Assembly (NCBI GenBank): GCA_029834535.1
Contig: JAQMWT010000393.1
Location: 168,378 to 232,377, forward strand
Source of the DNA: Chrysophaeum taylorii
Lineage: Eukaryota > Sar > Pelagophyceae > Pelagomonadales > Pelagomonadaceae
Length of the DNA stretch: 64,000 nucleotides
Direction: 5' to 3'
Positions 50,104-60,104 of this stretch are shown piece by piece (within the stretch, counting starts at the first letter, position 1; every line of letters begins with the position of its first letter). The notes under the pieces are model-generated. The model did not search any database and had not been told where the DNA came from. It saw nothing but the letters and a program-made list of their open reading frames with translations. The position numbers were made by a program, and so were the translations under genes.

Positions 50104-50847
50104 ATGACCGATGTCGACGCAGCCGTTGAGCAAGTGCGGCGATGTCCGCGCAACGCGCAGTGCAGGCTCGATCTCGCCCACGCGCTCGAGGAGCGGGGGG
50201 AGGCGCGGCGGGCGCTCGCCGAGGCGCGCGAGGCGACGCGGCTCGTGCGGACCTACGGACGCGCATGGAAGACGGTGCGGAGGCTCGAGGCACATCTCGA
50301 TAACCCCACCGACGACGACGACGAGGCTTACGTCGTGGTCGTCGACGACGAGGGCGACGCCCCCGCGCGCTTGGAATCTGACGACGACGCGTGGCGCGTC
50401 GCGGCCGATCGCAAAGCGGCGGGCAACGAGCTCTTCGGCGAGAAGCGCTACGCCGAGGCCGCCGACGAGTACACTGCGGCCATCGAAGCACTCGCCTCGC
50501 GCGGTCTCCACGACGCCAAGCTCTACTCAAACCGCGCCGCCGTCTCGTTGAACCTCAGGCGCCTCGTCACGGCCGCGTCAGACGGTCGCGCTTCGGCGAA
50601 CGCCGACGCCGCGTGGTGGAAGGGCCACTGGTACCTCGGCCAGGCCCTCATGGCCATTCTTAAACACTCCTCCCACGGGGTGTGTTCGGCCAACGCCGAG
50701 CGCGCCCAAGAGGCCTTTCGGGCCTTTGACAGATGTCTCACCTGCGCCTCGCTCCCCGACGCAAAACGGCCGGAGGTCCTCCTGTCCAAAGAGCTCGCGC
50801 AGGCCAAGATCTGCGAGATGACCCAAGCCGGCTGTTCGATCCAATAA
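50104..50847 (+). CDS. TPR-repeat protein
   Basis: ATG at 50104 (CAGATATGACC), 247 residues, intronless. The first part (2-65) is helical and TPR-like (LDLAHALEERGEARRALAEA, ATRLVRTYGRAWKTV). An acidic linker DDDDEAYVVVVDDEGD separates it from canonical TPRs at about 97-190 (AADRKAAGNELFGEKRYAEA, YTAAIEAL, AKLYSNRAAVSLNL, WWKGHWYLGQALMAI). The KAAGNELF and YSNRAA phrases are typical of Hsp70/Hsp90 co-chaperone TPRs (STI1, TTC, CHIP). No U-box or other catalytic domain follows. Likely a cytosolic co-chaperone or adaptor. Confidence 0.85.
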   Translation: MTDVDAAVEQVRRCPRNAQCRLDLAHALEERGEARRALAEAREATRLVRTYGRAWKTVRRLEAHLDNPTDDDDEAYVVVVDDEGDAPARLESDDDAWRVAADRKAAGNELFGEKRYAEAADEYTAAIEALASRGLHDAKLYSNRAAVSLNLRRLVTAASDGRASANADAAWWKGHWYLGQALMAILKHSSHGVCSANAERAQEAFRAFDRCLTCASLPDAKRPEVLLSKELAQAKICEMTQAGCSIQ

Positions 50848-50899
50848 TATTACTTTTTTAGTGTTTCGGTTCTTCTTGCCTGGGTCTTCTTCATGGTGT

Positions 50900-51820
50900 C
50901 GCGGCTTTACCGGTGCTTGCATTCTCTCCGGGGCTCCCCGTGCTCAACCTCCCCTTTGGTTTCCGCTCGACGCACGTCTCGACGCGTGCGGTCGCCTCTT
51001 CACCCATGTCAATCGCGAGGCGGCGCGGGCACTCTGGTAAGGCGGCATGATTCTCCGCCGCATCATCGACACAACCAACCCTCCTCCGCGAGGCCGGCGC
51101 AACTATCCTGTCGTCCGAGGTCTTCGGCACCTCCTACGTTGCCGACGTCGTCCGCTCAAAACGCTATGGCCGGTACCGCGGCAACCTTGCCCCAAACTGC
51201 ATCTCGTGCCCGTCTCGGTCAACCGTCAGCACTCGTGCGACGACAACAACGTTAAGACGCTCGCCTTTAGCTCGACGTATTAGGCCTGGGCCTGGGCCTG
51301 GGCCTGGGCCTGGGGCCCCCCCCCCCCCTCTCGACAAGCGCGGCGTGCGCACAAGTCCACAGCGACTACGTTCGCCGCGCTTGCGACGACGCCTGCCCAC
51401 GGCCCGCCATAACCCTGTTTCTCCCTCGAGCAGCGCAGCTTCGGTTGTACTACCACCGATGGCCTCGTGTCCCGGAGCGCCGTCGGCGCTCGCAACACCA
51501 GCGAGAGTGCCACAACACGTGCACACGACACAGATCGGCGAGCGGGCGCGGGTCGACGGCGCTTGCGCCAGCGTGACCGAGGCCACGGCGCCCAGCTTCG
51601 CCGCCTCGCAGCTGCCTCGAGTGGGGCTCGCGGCGCTCGCACCTCCTTCAGCCACGTCGCCGCCACGAGACATCCCTGGAACCGTCGCGCCAAGCAGGAC
51701 GGTGCACGCCATGTCTGGCGGCGGCAGGACGCGGGCGTCCACGCCCTGTCCTTTCCCCGCGTGCATCTCGGCGGCGGCGGGGCCTTCTCTTTCACAACTG
51801 CCCTCCGAGAGTAAAAAATC
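50900..51820 (+). pseudogene. Retroelement C-terminal relic with nuclease-like motif, copy E
   Basis: Plus-strand pieces parallel copies B and D: LDACGRLFTHVNREAARALW, EVFGTSYVADVVRSKRYGRY then RGNLAPN, VKTLAFSSTY, AACAQVHSDYVRRACDDAC and FGCTTTDGLVSRSAVGARN. They lie in different frames and are separated by stops. A (GGCCTG)n tract followed by poly-C (51283-51327) has expanded inside it. It ends just before the U2AF65-like gene. Confidence 0.45.
51283..51327. repeat. (GGCCTG)n and poly-C tract
   Basis: Five GGCCTG units followed by a run of about 14 C. Confidence 0.9.
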
Positions 51821-51832
51821 GAAGCAAAGCAT

Positions 51833-52807
51833 ATGCGAGACGAGCGAGAAAACTATAGCCGGCGCGAGGAGAACGTGCCGTCGTACCGGCCACCGCCGCG
51901 GGGTGTGGGCGCGACGTGGGGCTCCGGGTCGCGGCGGTCTCGGAGCTTGGAGCGGCGGCGGCGGAGTCCGAGTCCGCGGCGGCGGAGGTCGCGGTCGCGC
52001 GAGCGGCGACGCGGCGGCAGGCGGTACCGCTCGCCGTCGGAGGAAGGTGCGAGGGTCGGTGATGGTTGTAATAATTGTTGTTTGTCAGATCGGTTTCGGC
52101 CGCGGCGGCGACGGCCGCCGCCCAAGGAGGAGAAGTCAAAGTCGCGATCAAAGTCGCGATCTTTGTCTTGGAGTCCTCCGCCGGCGGTGCGGCGGCAGAT
52201 GGCCGAGGCCAAGGCGCGGCGAGCGCGCGAGGAGAAGGAGGGCCGAGTCAAGCAAGGAAAGTTCTGGGACGGGTTCCGGTGGGTGGAGCATACCCCCGCG
52301 AGTCAGATGCCGTCGAATCCCGCGACCCGCAAGGAGCGGAGGTTGTACGTCGGAAACCTGCCCAACACCTTCGACTCGGACCAGCTCCGCGTCTTCCTGA
52401 ACGAGGCCCTGCGACACTGCGGGGCTGTGCCACAGGGCGTCGACGAGGTGGTTGTCTCGTCTTGGGTCTCGCCCGACAAAAAGTTCGCCTTCGTCGAACT
52501 CTCGACCGTCGAGGCCGCTACTACCGCGCTCGGCCTCTCCGGCATCTCCTGCATGGGCTGCTCTCTCAAGATTTGCCACCCGAACAACTACCAGATCTCG
52601 CAACCCTTGCTCGCCAACACCGACATCACGGCCGCCAGGTGAGGACGGCTACTAAGGTAACGCGACTGACGATTGATTACCCGCAGCCTCGCGGCCCAAA
52701 ACCCCGAGCTCGTTGCGGCCGCGCTCGCGGCCATCAACTCCGCCGGCCTCAACGCGTTCCCGAGCGATACTACCGGTTTTGGCCCACCGCGCCCCCCTAC
52801 TACTTAA
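51833..52807 (+). CDS. U2AF65-like splicing factor, RS domain plus one RRM, two short introns
   Basis: Exons 51833-52046, 52089-52638 and 52687-52807 join to 294 residues. Introns are 52047-52088 (42 nt, GTGCGA..GTCAG) and 52639-52686 (48 nt, GTGAGG..CGCAG). The N-terminus is an RS-like domain (RRSRSLERRRRSPSPRRRRS). Residues about 110-150 hold the segment preceding U2AF RRM1 (KFWDGFRWVEHTPASQMPSN). The RRM (about 154-238) has RNP2 RLYVGNLP and RNP1 KKFAFVELST, ending SLKICHPNNY as in U2AF65. The C-terminus is short. Canonical U2AF65 has a second RRM and a UHM that bind the polypyrimidine tract and SF1; both are missing. It should act in 3' splice-site recognition in the nucleus. Confidence 0.8.
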
Positions 52808-53472
52808 GCCGCGCGGACACACAACGTCAAAGATTCTGCTCATAGGGCATCGGTCCGTCGTCGCCTGCCCAGCTACCTCGACGACGACGACGACGACGAC
52901 ACACGCTGCTTCACCAACGCATGGACGCTCACTTCGAATGATGATGACGATGATGATGATTCTCACCACAGGTCAAAATGCTTGTCACCGGCCCTCGTTT
53001 CTGCGCGTCGTGCTTTTCCGTTTCTTTTGCTTTTCCCGGGTATTTTTCTCCACTTTGTGTTCGGCGCTGCTGCTGCTGCTACTGCTGCCGCCGCCGCTCA
53101 GGTCGATTGTTCGTGTTTCTCTGCTGCGCATTATCGTCCATGTTTCCCTTGCTTCTTGGACGTTGTTGGCGGTGTCTCCTGGGCTTCTCCGCTCCGCTGC
53201 TTGGAAGAACGATGTCGTCGAGAGCCTTGCGGTGTCGTCTCTTTGGGCATCTTCGCTGCTTCTTGGGAGATCCATCGACCGACCGACGACGTCGCGCGCG
53301 ACACGTCTCGATGCGTGTCGAGGCCAGCACCAGCATCCACATACCACTAAATACCCCCGGCGGGAACCTGATTATTCCGTTGAGGCCTTACTAACGGTTA
53401 AAGAACCTTCCTCCCACCTTTTTGCTGAAAGTCTTTTCGAAGTCTTGAAGATCATTCACGAAGAAGAACAAG
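52808..53472. other. Gene-free stretch with ACG and ATG microsatellites
   Basis: (ACG)n at about 52877-52901 and (ATG)n at about 52937-52959. Overlapping open frames on both strands are compositional. No gene supported. Confidence 0.5.
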
Positions 53473-54210
53473 ATGGTTTATCCGCTGTTTGAAGCATTGT
53501 ACATCACGAACGCCGCCATCTTCGGCGGGCTGCTAGCGTACATCGGGTACCACTCGATGCGGCGGCGTGGAAACTACGACGTCTACGAAGGCGAGGGCGT
53601 TATCATCATCAACGACCAGACAGGCCAAGTCGTCGAACTGCGAACGATGCCCGTCGACACCACCCCCCGCGTGGTGGTACAGGTGCACTTCGCCGAAAAT
53701 CTTAAGCACGCGGCATGGATGGGCAAGCAAAACGTCTTGGCCGAGGTCGAGGTCATCGACTGCGGAGTCGCGGGCCTCGGTCGCGTGCGCACGCGCGTCT
53801 GCTATGATGGCGGTACTAATCCAAAGTGGACCGGCGACCGCGGCCGCGTGCAAGTTCTTATGCCGGCACCCCAGCTCGATCTCTCGCGCCTCACGCTCCG
53901 TGTCCGCCTTTACTGCAAGAACAGCTTCGCTCCCGACACTGAGCTCGCCGCGGTCAACCTCGGCACGCTCGCTGATATTGGCGACGGCATGCCTCGCGAG
54001 GTGGCCCTAGCACCGCAGGGCACACTCACGTTCTCGGTCGGGACCACCAACGTCAACGTGAGCCAGCGACCCGGCAACGCGCGTCTTTCGTTGTTCCCCC
54101 TTGCTACTGGCGATCTTGACCCCCGCATGCCTGTGGCGATCGCCAGGCCCCTCACAACCGAGTCCGCTGAGTCCACGACACTCACGACGGCGACGCCCGC
54201 CTCTTCGTGA
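53473..54210 (+). CDS. Membrane-anchored C2-domain protein
   Basis: ATG at 53473 (CAAGATGG, strong context), 245 residues, intronless. An N-terminal membrane helix (LYITNAAIFGGLLAYIGYHS, about 9-28) is followed by a basic stop (RRR). A C2-like beta-sandwich runs at about 65-190: RVVVQVHFAENLKHAAWMGK, DCGVAGLGRVRTRVCYDGGT, NPKWTGDRG (the common C2 NPxW motif), LTLRVRLYCKNSF, DTELAAVNLGTL. The usual calcium-binding Asp loops are not evident, so calcium binding is doubtful. Layout resembles plant and algal tail- or head-anchored C2 proteins at membrane contact sites. Role is inferred. Confidence 0.75.
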   Translation: MVYPLFEALYITNAAIFGGLLAYIGYHSMRRRGNYDVYEGEGVIIINDQTGQVVELRTMPVDTTPRVVVQVHFAENLKHAAWMGKQNVLAEVEVIDCGVAGLGRVRTRVCYDGGTNPKWTGDRGRVQVLMPAPQLDLSRLTLRVRLYCKNSFAPDTELAAVNLGTLADIGDGMPREVALAPQGTLTFSVGTTNVNVSQRPGNARLSLFPLATGDLDPRMPVAIARPLTTESAESTTLTTATPASS

Positions 54211-54301
54211 TATCCAAGGACACGTGCCCACCTACCCCAACCACCCCCCCCGCAGCAATATATTCCTCCTTGTCGCTGCGCATTAGATAAATGCCCGAAT
54301 T

Positions 54302-54554
54302 CTTAGGTTAGGGTCGGATAAGAAAGTTCGTACGAGCCGTTAACTATGTTTCAGTTTGTACTAAGACATACTCAACGGATCGCTGAGCTATGTTCATTTG
54401 TCCTCAAGCAGTATCGTCGCGATGGAACTAGTCCCCATAGTGAAGTCGGCATCCTTTCGTCCCCTCACGCAAAAAAAGGAAAAAGCCCACGCGTTGTAGG
54501 ACCCGTCGTTGCGGCGCGGGCTAGTCTCGTTTTCTTATCCGACCCTACTTAGGT
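54302..54554. mobile_element. MITE with 17-bp terminal inverted repeats and 7-bp target duplication
   Basis: TAGGGTCGGATAAGAAA at 54309-54325 is repeated as its exact complement at 54531-54547. Both ends are flanked by CTTAGGT (54302-54308 and 54548-54554). The 239-bp element has no coding capacity. The TAGGG start is compatible with a hAT-type family, but hAT duplications are usually 8 bp. Confidence 0.85.
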
Positions 54555-55680
54555 AAATTCACGACCCAGAAGCAGAGCGGGCCCGCTGCCCCAAAGGCGC
54601 ACATGGGGCGGTGTGTTGCACGAAGAGGGGGCGGCACGAGGTCATGTGCACTCCGCAGTCACATCCGCGGGAACGCGGCACAGTCACGGTTCGCGTAGTC
54701 GTTCGGGTGCTCTCTCTCCGGTTGGCATGCGGTCAGTGGGCGATGCGAAAATAGCAGAGACGACTCACAATTGGGGATGGCGACTTAAGTCTTGGGCACC
54801 GGATTCCGTCGGTCCCATAGTCAAACGTCGCTACAGCGCGTTCTCACGACAACGCGCCCCCTGGAGTTTTCTTTCGCGATCCTTCGAGTTCCTCGCCTGC
54901 GCTGATCTTTCGCGTTGTCCAGCTGCGCATTCGGCGCTGGCACCTGCTTCGGTTCGCCCGGCTCCTGCTTCGCACCACAACGCCGTGGCTTGGGGGCTGG
55001 AGCCGCTACGCAGTTCACAGCCTCGTGATCGAGCACCCCATAGCCTGGCGACGTAACGTTGCCGCTCGAAGGGCCGCCGTTCGCCGTCAAGTGGTCGATC
55101 CCGGTACGCGGCTTATGCGCAGGTGAACTTAGAAGCACTTCGAGGCTGCCGGACTGAGTTTGTTGCGCCTTTTCCGCCGGAAACAGCGTCAGTTTGGAAG
55201 ACGCCGCCGCACCGCTCTTTCCACGCCGGCGGACACAGACTGGTCGTAGCTCCAATCGGCCAGTTGACTCTTCTTCTCTGCGGTCTGGTCTTTTGCCCCA
55301 GACAGTTGGCTGCGGCGGCTCATCGTCGCCCGTCCTCACCGGGCTTGACATTTTCCGCGCCGGCTGATGGGCCGATAGGCTCCGCGCGTCGCCCCTTTCC
55401 TGCCCTCCATAACCCTCCGCTCCGCCTACCAGGTAACTGCTGCCCTCCACCCCGGCTACTCTCCAAGCATTTCGCCGCCCCCCGCCAATTCAGCACGTGC
55501 CCTTTACAAACCCTTGCCTGTCACTTTTGCAGCACACGACTTTCGAAATGTGGGGGTACGGGAAGTGCCGCATACAGTCGTAATAAAGACCGCGATGCAG
55601 TACGAAGAGAGTGTCTCGCTCGGAGTGTGGCTCGTTCGATGGAGATTGTTGCGTGTTGCCAGGAGCAGGGTGCAAAGGCA
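54555..55680. other. Stretch without a recognised gene
   Basis: A 209-codon minus-strand frame (54821-55450) and several plus-strand frames are open but show no domain. GC-rich. It may be decayed repetitive DNA. Confidence 0.4.
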
Positions 55681-55684
55681 GGTG

Positions 55685-55930
55685 AAGGTTTTAAAGGTCG
55701 ACTGCCAAGAGTGAAGGTTCCGTTTGCACTCTTGTTTCCGGTAGTCGACCCGGATGTCACAACGGAAGGAGTGATGTTTAATGGGAGGGAAAGCGCGAAG
55801 GTGCGCAACCCTCAAGCTCTTGCTCTCTTCGCCTGCCCCGCAGCTTGGCGATGACCCCGACTAGGCCCCGCATACCCATCTACGCCGCTCAGGCACATCC
55901 TGCGTGTCCCCGCACAACGCACCAAAAACC
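55685..55930 (-). mobile_element. Copia-type LTR scraps
   Basis: TTTTAAAGGTCGACTGCCAA at about 55689-55708 resembles the copia PPT flank. At 55830-55930 the complement reads GGATGTGCCTGAGCGG, GCCTAGTCGGGGTCATCGCC and GCGGGGCAGGCGAAGAGAG, matching the LTR in copy B (27732-27805). The two scraps have opposite orientation. Confidence 0.6.
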
Positions 55931-56300
55931 TTTGTAGTGGTTTTCTCAGATACCCGCCCCTCCTGGCCGGACCAGGGGCCTCAACAACCCTTTCTCCCAA
56001 CCCGAACCGCGGGTGAAACCACCACACGCCCGATCTCAGCGTAATACCTCACGCCATCACGAAATCGGACAATCAAAAGAGGGTAATATCAAGAAGACCG
56101 CAAGGAAGCAATACAAATGCCTGGTACATTGGGTTCAGTGGAAGCGCAGGTGAGGGTGTCAAGATGACACCCCCCCCCCATAATTGCAAGGTCAATACCA
56201 GAGCAACAACCAGGGTAAGTCAGGTGGCAGGCAGGCAAGTGGGGGGAATGGGCGTTACTGCCACAGGAGCCCCCTACTTGAGATGAAGCCGTCCTCGACT
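55931..56300 (-). other. Probable 3' end of the gypsy element
   Basis: On the minus strand, downstream of pol, AAGTAGGGGG followed by CTCCTGTGGCAGTAACG (complement of about 56245-56270) may be the polypurine tract and start of the 3' LTR. A second copy of the LTR was not found in the window, so this is tentative. Confidence 0.35.
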
Positions 56301-58421
56301 TCAAGGGTGACGAAGGTCACGCTCACGAATGGTACGATAAGCTCGTTCAGCTACATCAGCAAGAACTTTATTGCTGTGGAGGCCGAAGTTAGTGACGAGA
56401 ACATCAATTTCATCCGGGCGAAAATCAGTCACACAGGGTTCACAGCCCTCCATATTTGGTCGTAGGCGTGTGAAGCTACCTCCGTCAGGATCTTTGTATT
56501 CTGGTCTAAAGCGTCGCTCAGCCAGAGGCTTAGTATGATCAAAGACGCGAGGATCATCGCGCGGTCCCAAATCAGTATAGTAGTGAAGCGCAACTGTATC
56601 ATTGTCGTGGTCAAATTCTTCGTAGGCTTCGGCAACATAGATACGCTTCTTCCACGCGTTGGATCGTCCTTTCACCCTGAAAATCACGAACTTACCATGT
56701 TTGAACCGGTCACGGTCCGAAGGTAAATGCAGAAGGGCTGAAGAAGAGTCGATGGTTGGCACTTTCAAAGGCACAACCTGTTGTACAGATACTACAACCG
56801 ATTCAGCATCATCGTCGTTGACGTCTTGAATTTCGTAAACGACGGGAGAGATCTTTCTAGTAACCATGTAAGGTCCGCGCCAAATGGGCCGTAGCTTGTG
56901 GCGTGTCTTAGGCACGAAACGCAGAACATAATCACCTGGGGAAAACTGGATGTCAATTTGGTGGGCATCATAGTTGAGTTTTTGACTCTCCTGTGCTTTC
57001 TGGTGAGCTCGTGTAACGAGTCGACTATAAAATTCAAACTTGTTCTTAAAGTCCACCAAAATCTGATGACGTGATTGTGGTAGATCACGCTGTTCACTCA
57101 AAAGATTGTAATCGGGTGGTAACAGGGGTTGCTTGCCAGTACGCATCATGAAAGGTGAAATCTTCGTTCCCGGAATGTACATCCTATTGTACATGAATGA
57201 CACATATGGGAGGAAAATCGACCAATCTGGCTGACGCTGTTCATCGATCGCAGCTCGCAAGAAGGCTTTGATGAATCGATTGACACGCTCAGTATGATTA
57301 CTCTGAGGGTGATACGGAAGGGTAGTACGATAATGTACGTTGAATTGACGAACAAACGTGCGAAATAACCTGTTCGCGAACTCATTTCCATTATCCGTGA
57401 CTATGCACCGTGGGAGACATCCCTCAAGTAAAATCTTGTCCACAAACGCGTTCAAAATCGAATAGTCATGTTTTGTGTTGATCAGAGCTAATTTCAAGAA
57501 ATGCGATACTGCATCGTACATTGCGAGTATGTACGTGTACAGGTCAGCGCCTCGCAGAGGTCCAATCAAATCCATACCTATGACATAGCTATCTCCGACG
57601 CGATTCGGTTGACAGAACAAGCCATGACGTCTAGGCATGGTGGATCGAATCTTCTGGCAAATAATGCAGGCATTGACGAACTCATCAACTGATGATGAGA
57701 CGTTTGGCCACCAATACCGTTCTAAGATTTGATTCGCTGTGGAGTCTCGTCCTACATGGCCTCCGAACAATCCTCGGTGATGCATGGCGATCACACGCTT
57801 TAGCATAGACTGAGGGACCACAATAAGACGTTGAGACGCTGAATCATCGACCTTATACAACACGTTGTCATCAACCTCATATGGTACGGATGACTGCTCG
57901 TCTTGATCTTTCTGTTCAGAGTCGAGATTTCGTCTGATGCGCTTGCATGTTTCATCCTCAGCTTGTTCTTTCGCTATCTCATTGAGAGTGATCTCATCCT
58001 CCGCTTGATCCGCAAAAGGGAGACGTTCGACGGAGTCAATTGGCTCAGACTCGTACGAGAATTGAGGCGGTTGTGCGTTCTGTCGCGTACTAACTGCTAC
58101 CATAGCTGCGGTGGGTCCGCTGTCCGTCAGCATAGGCATCGTCACCGAAGAGAAGGTGAAGCAAGCTGTGCCAGGTACATCGGTGGGGATTTCTTGGAAA
58201 ATCAAAAAAGCTTCATTGATCGGTTCCCCGTCTTCGTCTTTCTCGATCAATTTGTCGATAGGGTTGCGCGACAGACAATCCGGAATACGCATGCCAGGGG
58301 AGCTTCCAGGCTTGTATCCGAGCTCCCGGTCGAACGCAGCAAGCCGCATAGCCCATCGTGCTAACTGTCCAGACGTATGATTCGAATCCCGAAGAAACGT
58401 TAAATTACGATGATCCGTCAC
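56301..58421 (-). pseudogene. Gypsy pol: RNase H end and integrase
   Basis: Starts at the VTDHRNLTFL motif that closes the RNase H region, then LARWAMRLAAFDRELGYKPG. The integrase has its zinc-binding HHCC region (HRGLFGGHVG, CIICQK), catalytic Asp in VIGMDLIGP, Asp in CIVTDNGNEF and Glu in NHTERVNRFI. The C-terminal part FSPGDYVLRF, RPIWRGPYMVTRKISPVVYE is the GPF/Y-like module. An extra ~130-residue tail has no recognisable chromodomain. All integrase catalytic residues are intact. It shares its frame with the upstream reverse transcriptase. Confidence 0.85.
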
Positions 58422-58445
58422 TAACTTCGTCTGATGACCTTCGAT

Positions 58446-60098
58446 TTAAAATCGGAAATTTACGAGAGCAGAGAGTACTGCGAGGAGTTCCAAGCGCCGG
58501 GGATCGTGCTTCCTCATCGACTTAGGCACGGTTCGACTCCAGTACTCGATAACTCTCTCTTCGATTCTTTCTCTTCCATCGTCGTCAACGACTGGTACCT
58601 TTTGAAATAGGTAAGCACCCAACCCATGCGCGGAAGCATCAGTTCGAATGTAAAAAGGTAACGAGTAATCAGGATGATAGACGCCCTTCGAAGTGACAAT
58701 AGCCTCGATTATGGCATCCCAAGCTTCCTGACACTCTTTCGTCCACTTGAATTTCACGTCCGGCAACGTCAGTTGTCTTAATGGCTCTGCAACTTTCGCA
58801 ATATTCCTTACATAACGCCGGCAAAAACTCCCCATTCCAAGGAAAGATCGCACTTGCTTCTTAGGGTCAGCATCGGACAAAGTGCCAGGAATTGGCATGT
58901 GTCTGATGGCTTCTAAAGACCTTGGTGATGGAAGAAGTCCGTTCGGGGTAGATAAATGACCCGAAAACTCAATGACTTTTTGCATAAAATGAATCTTCTT
59001 GATCTTGGCGCTGTACCCCTTCAAGGCGAGATGGGGAATAACTTGCGCAAGGCACTGCAAGTGATTCTTTGCATCTGCGTGACCGGCGAGAATATCGTCG
59101 ATATATGCCACGAGATCACGATATAGCCATTGCGACAAGTCAGTGTTCAACTGCTTGCAAAACAAACTTCCGGCTGGTTTGACTCCCAAAGGTAGACGCA
59201 TGTAGCTGTACGCTCCCAGAGGACTAGTGAAGGTGACCACGTCTTGTGCATCTAGCGACAATCGTAAATAGTGATAGCCCCAACGAATATCCAAACTGGA
59301 ACGACAAAACTTGTCGATGAGAAACATCAACGCGTCAGCCATGCTCACACTCGGCCAGCTATCATCCTTGAGCAATGCATTGAGGCGTCGTAGGTCGACA
59401 GCTGCTTTGTAAGCATTGGAAGTGCCAGGCTCAGCACCTTTCTTAGGCAACATCAAAATAGGGAACTCCCACGGAGAATTCGCGGGACGAATAACTCCGT
59501 CTCGGGTCCACGCTTCAATCTGCATCCGCAAACATTCAATCTTTTCTTTCGACAACCGATATGGCGAGAGTTTGACGGGAGTCGGGTTCTCTTCTTTGAA
59601 CCGGAGCGTCACTTCAGGTGAGTCCACAGGTCTCATCACATCATCGAAAAATGCCCACGAATACGAGATTAAATGCTTCATCATCAGCTTCTCGTCATCA
59701 TGTAAAGCAGGATGCTCTGTGATACCCAATTCAGTCATCACCTCTTCGACCTGCGCGACGGTCGGAGGGATGACCTGCATGCTCTCCTGACCCGCTAAAT
59801 GAGGAGGCATCACCGCTAAAGGTTGACCATGTTCGTCGTGAGGCGCGTCCGCCCACGGAACGTCGTACTTATTGAAATACGCTGGTCGCTCTTTTGCGGT
59901 GCCTTCTTCTTCAGCAGTTGCAGAGGGCTGGTTGTCGACTTGGTTGCTCTGCGTAACAGCAGTGGCGACGGTGCCCCCTGCAAAAGATGAAGCCGTCCCA
60001 GGCGATGTAACTGAAGGTGGTGGTGGGGTGGTGGGGGCAGCAGCTGGTGGTGCAGGACTCGCAGGAGAATAGAGTTCATCGGGCGCAATCCATGACAC
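58446..60098 (-). pseudogene. Gypsy pol: reverse transcriptase and RNase H start
   Basis: Reverse transcriptase motifs are complete: LSPYRLSKEKIECLRMQIEA, GVIRPANSPWEFPILMLPKK, AAVDLRRLNALLKDDSWPSV, FCRSSLDIRWGYHYLRL, YSYMRLPLGVKPAGSLFCKQ and the catalytic YIDDILAG. RNase H begins with FYIRTDASAHGLGAYLFQ. The frame ends at TAA 58446-58448, after LSALVNFRF, where the family normally continues. The next frame resumes at once, so one nonsense mutation separates the halves. Upstream it is bounded by TAG near 60105. Confidence 0.85.
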
Positions 60099-60104
60099 CT
60101 CCGT

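Noticed and set aside
54303-54316. Telomere-like TTAGGTTAGGG
   Set aside because: It is the junction of a target duplication and a MITE terminal repeat; no array.
54821-55450. 209-codon minus-strand frame as a possible gag
   Set aside because: It lies on the wrong side of the gypsy pol for gag and shows no zinc knuckle or other motif.
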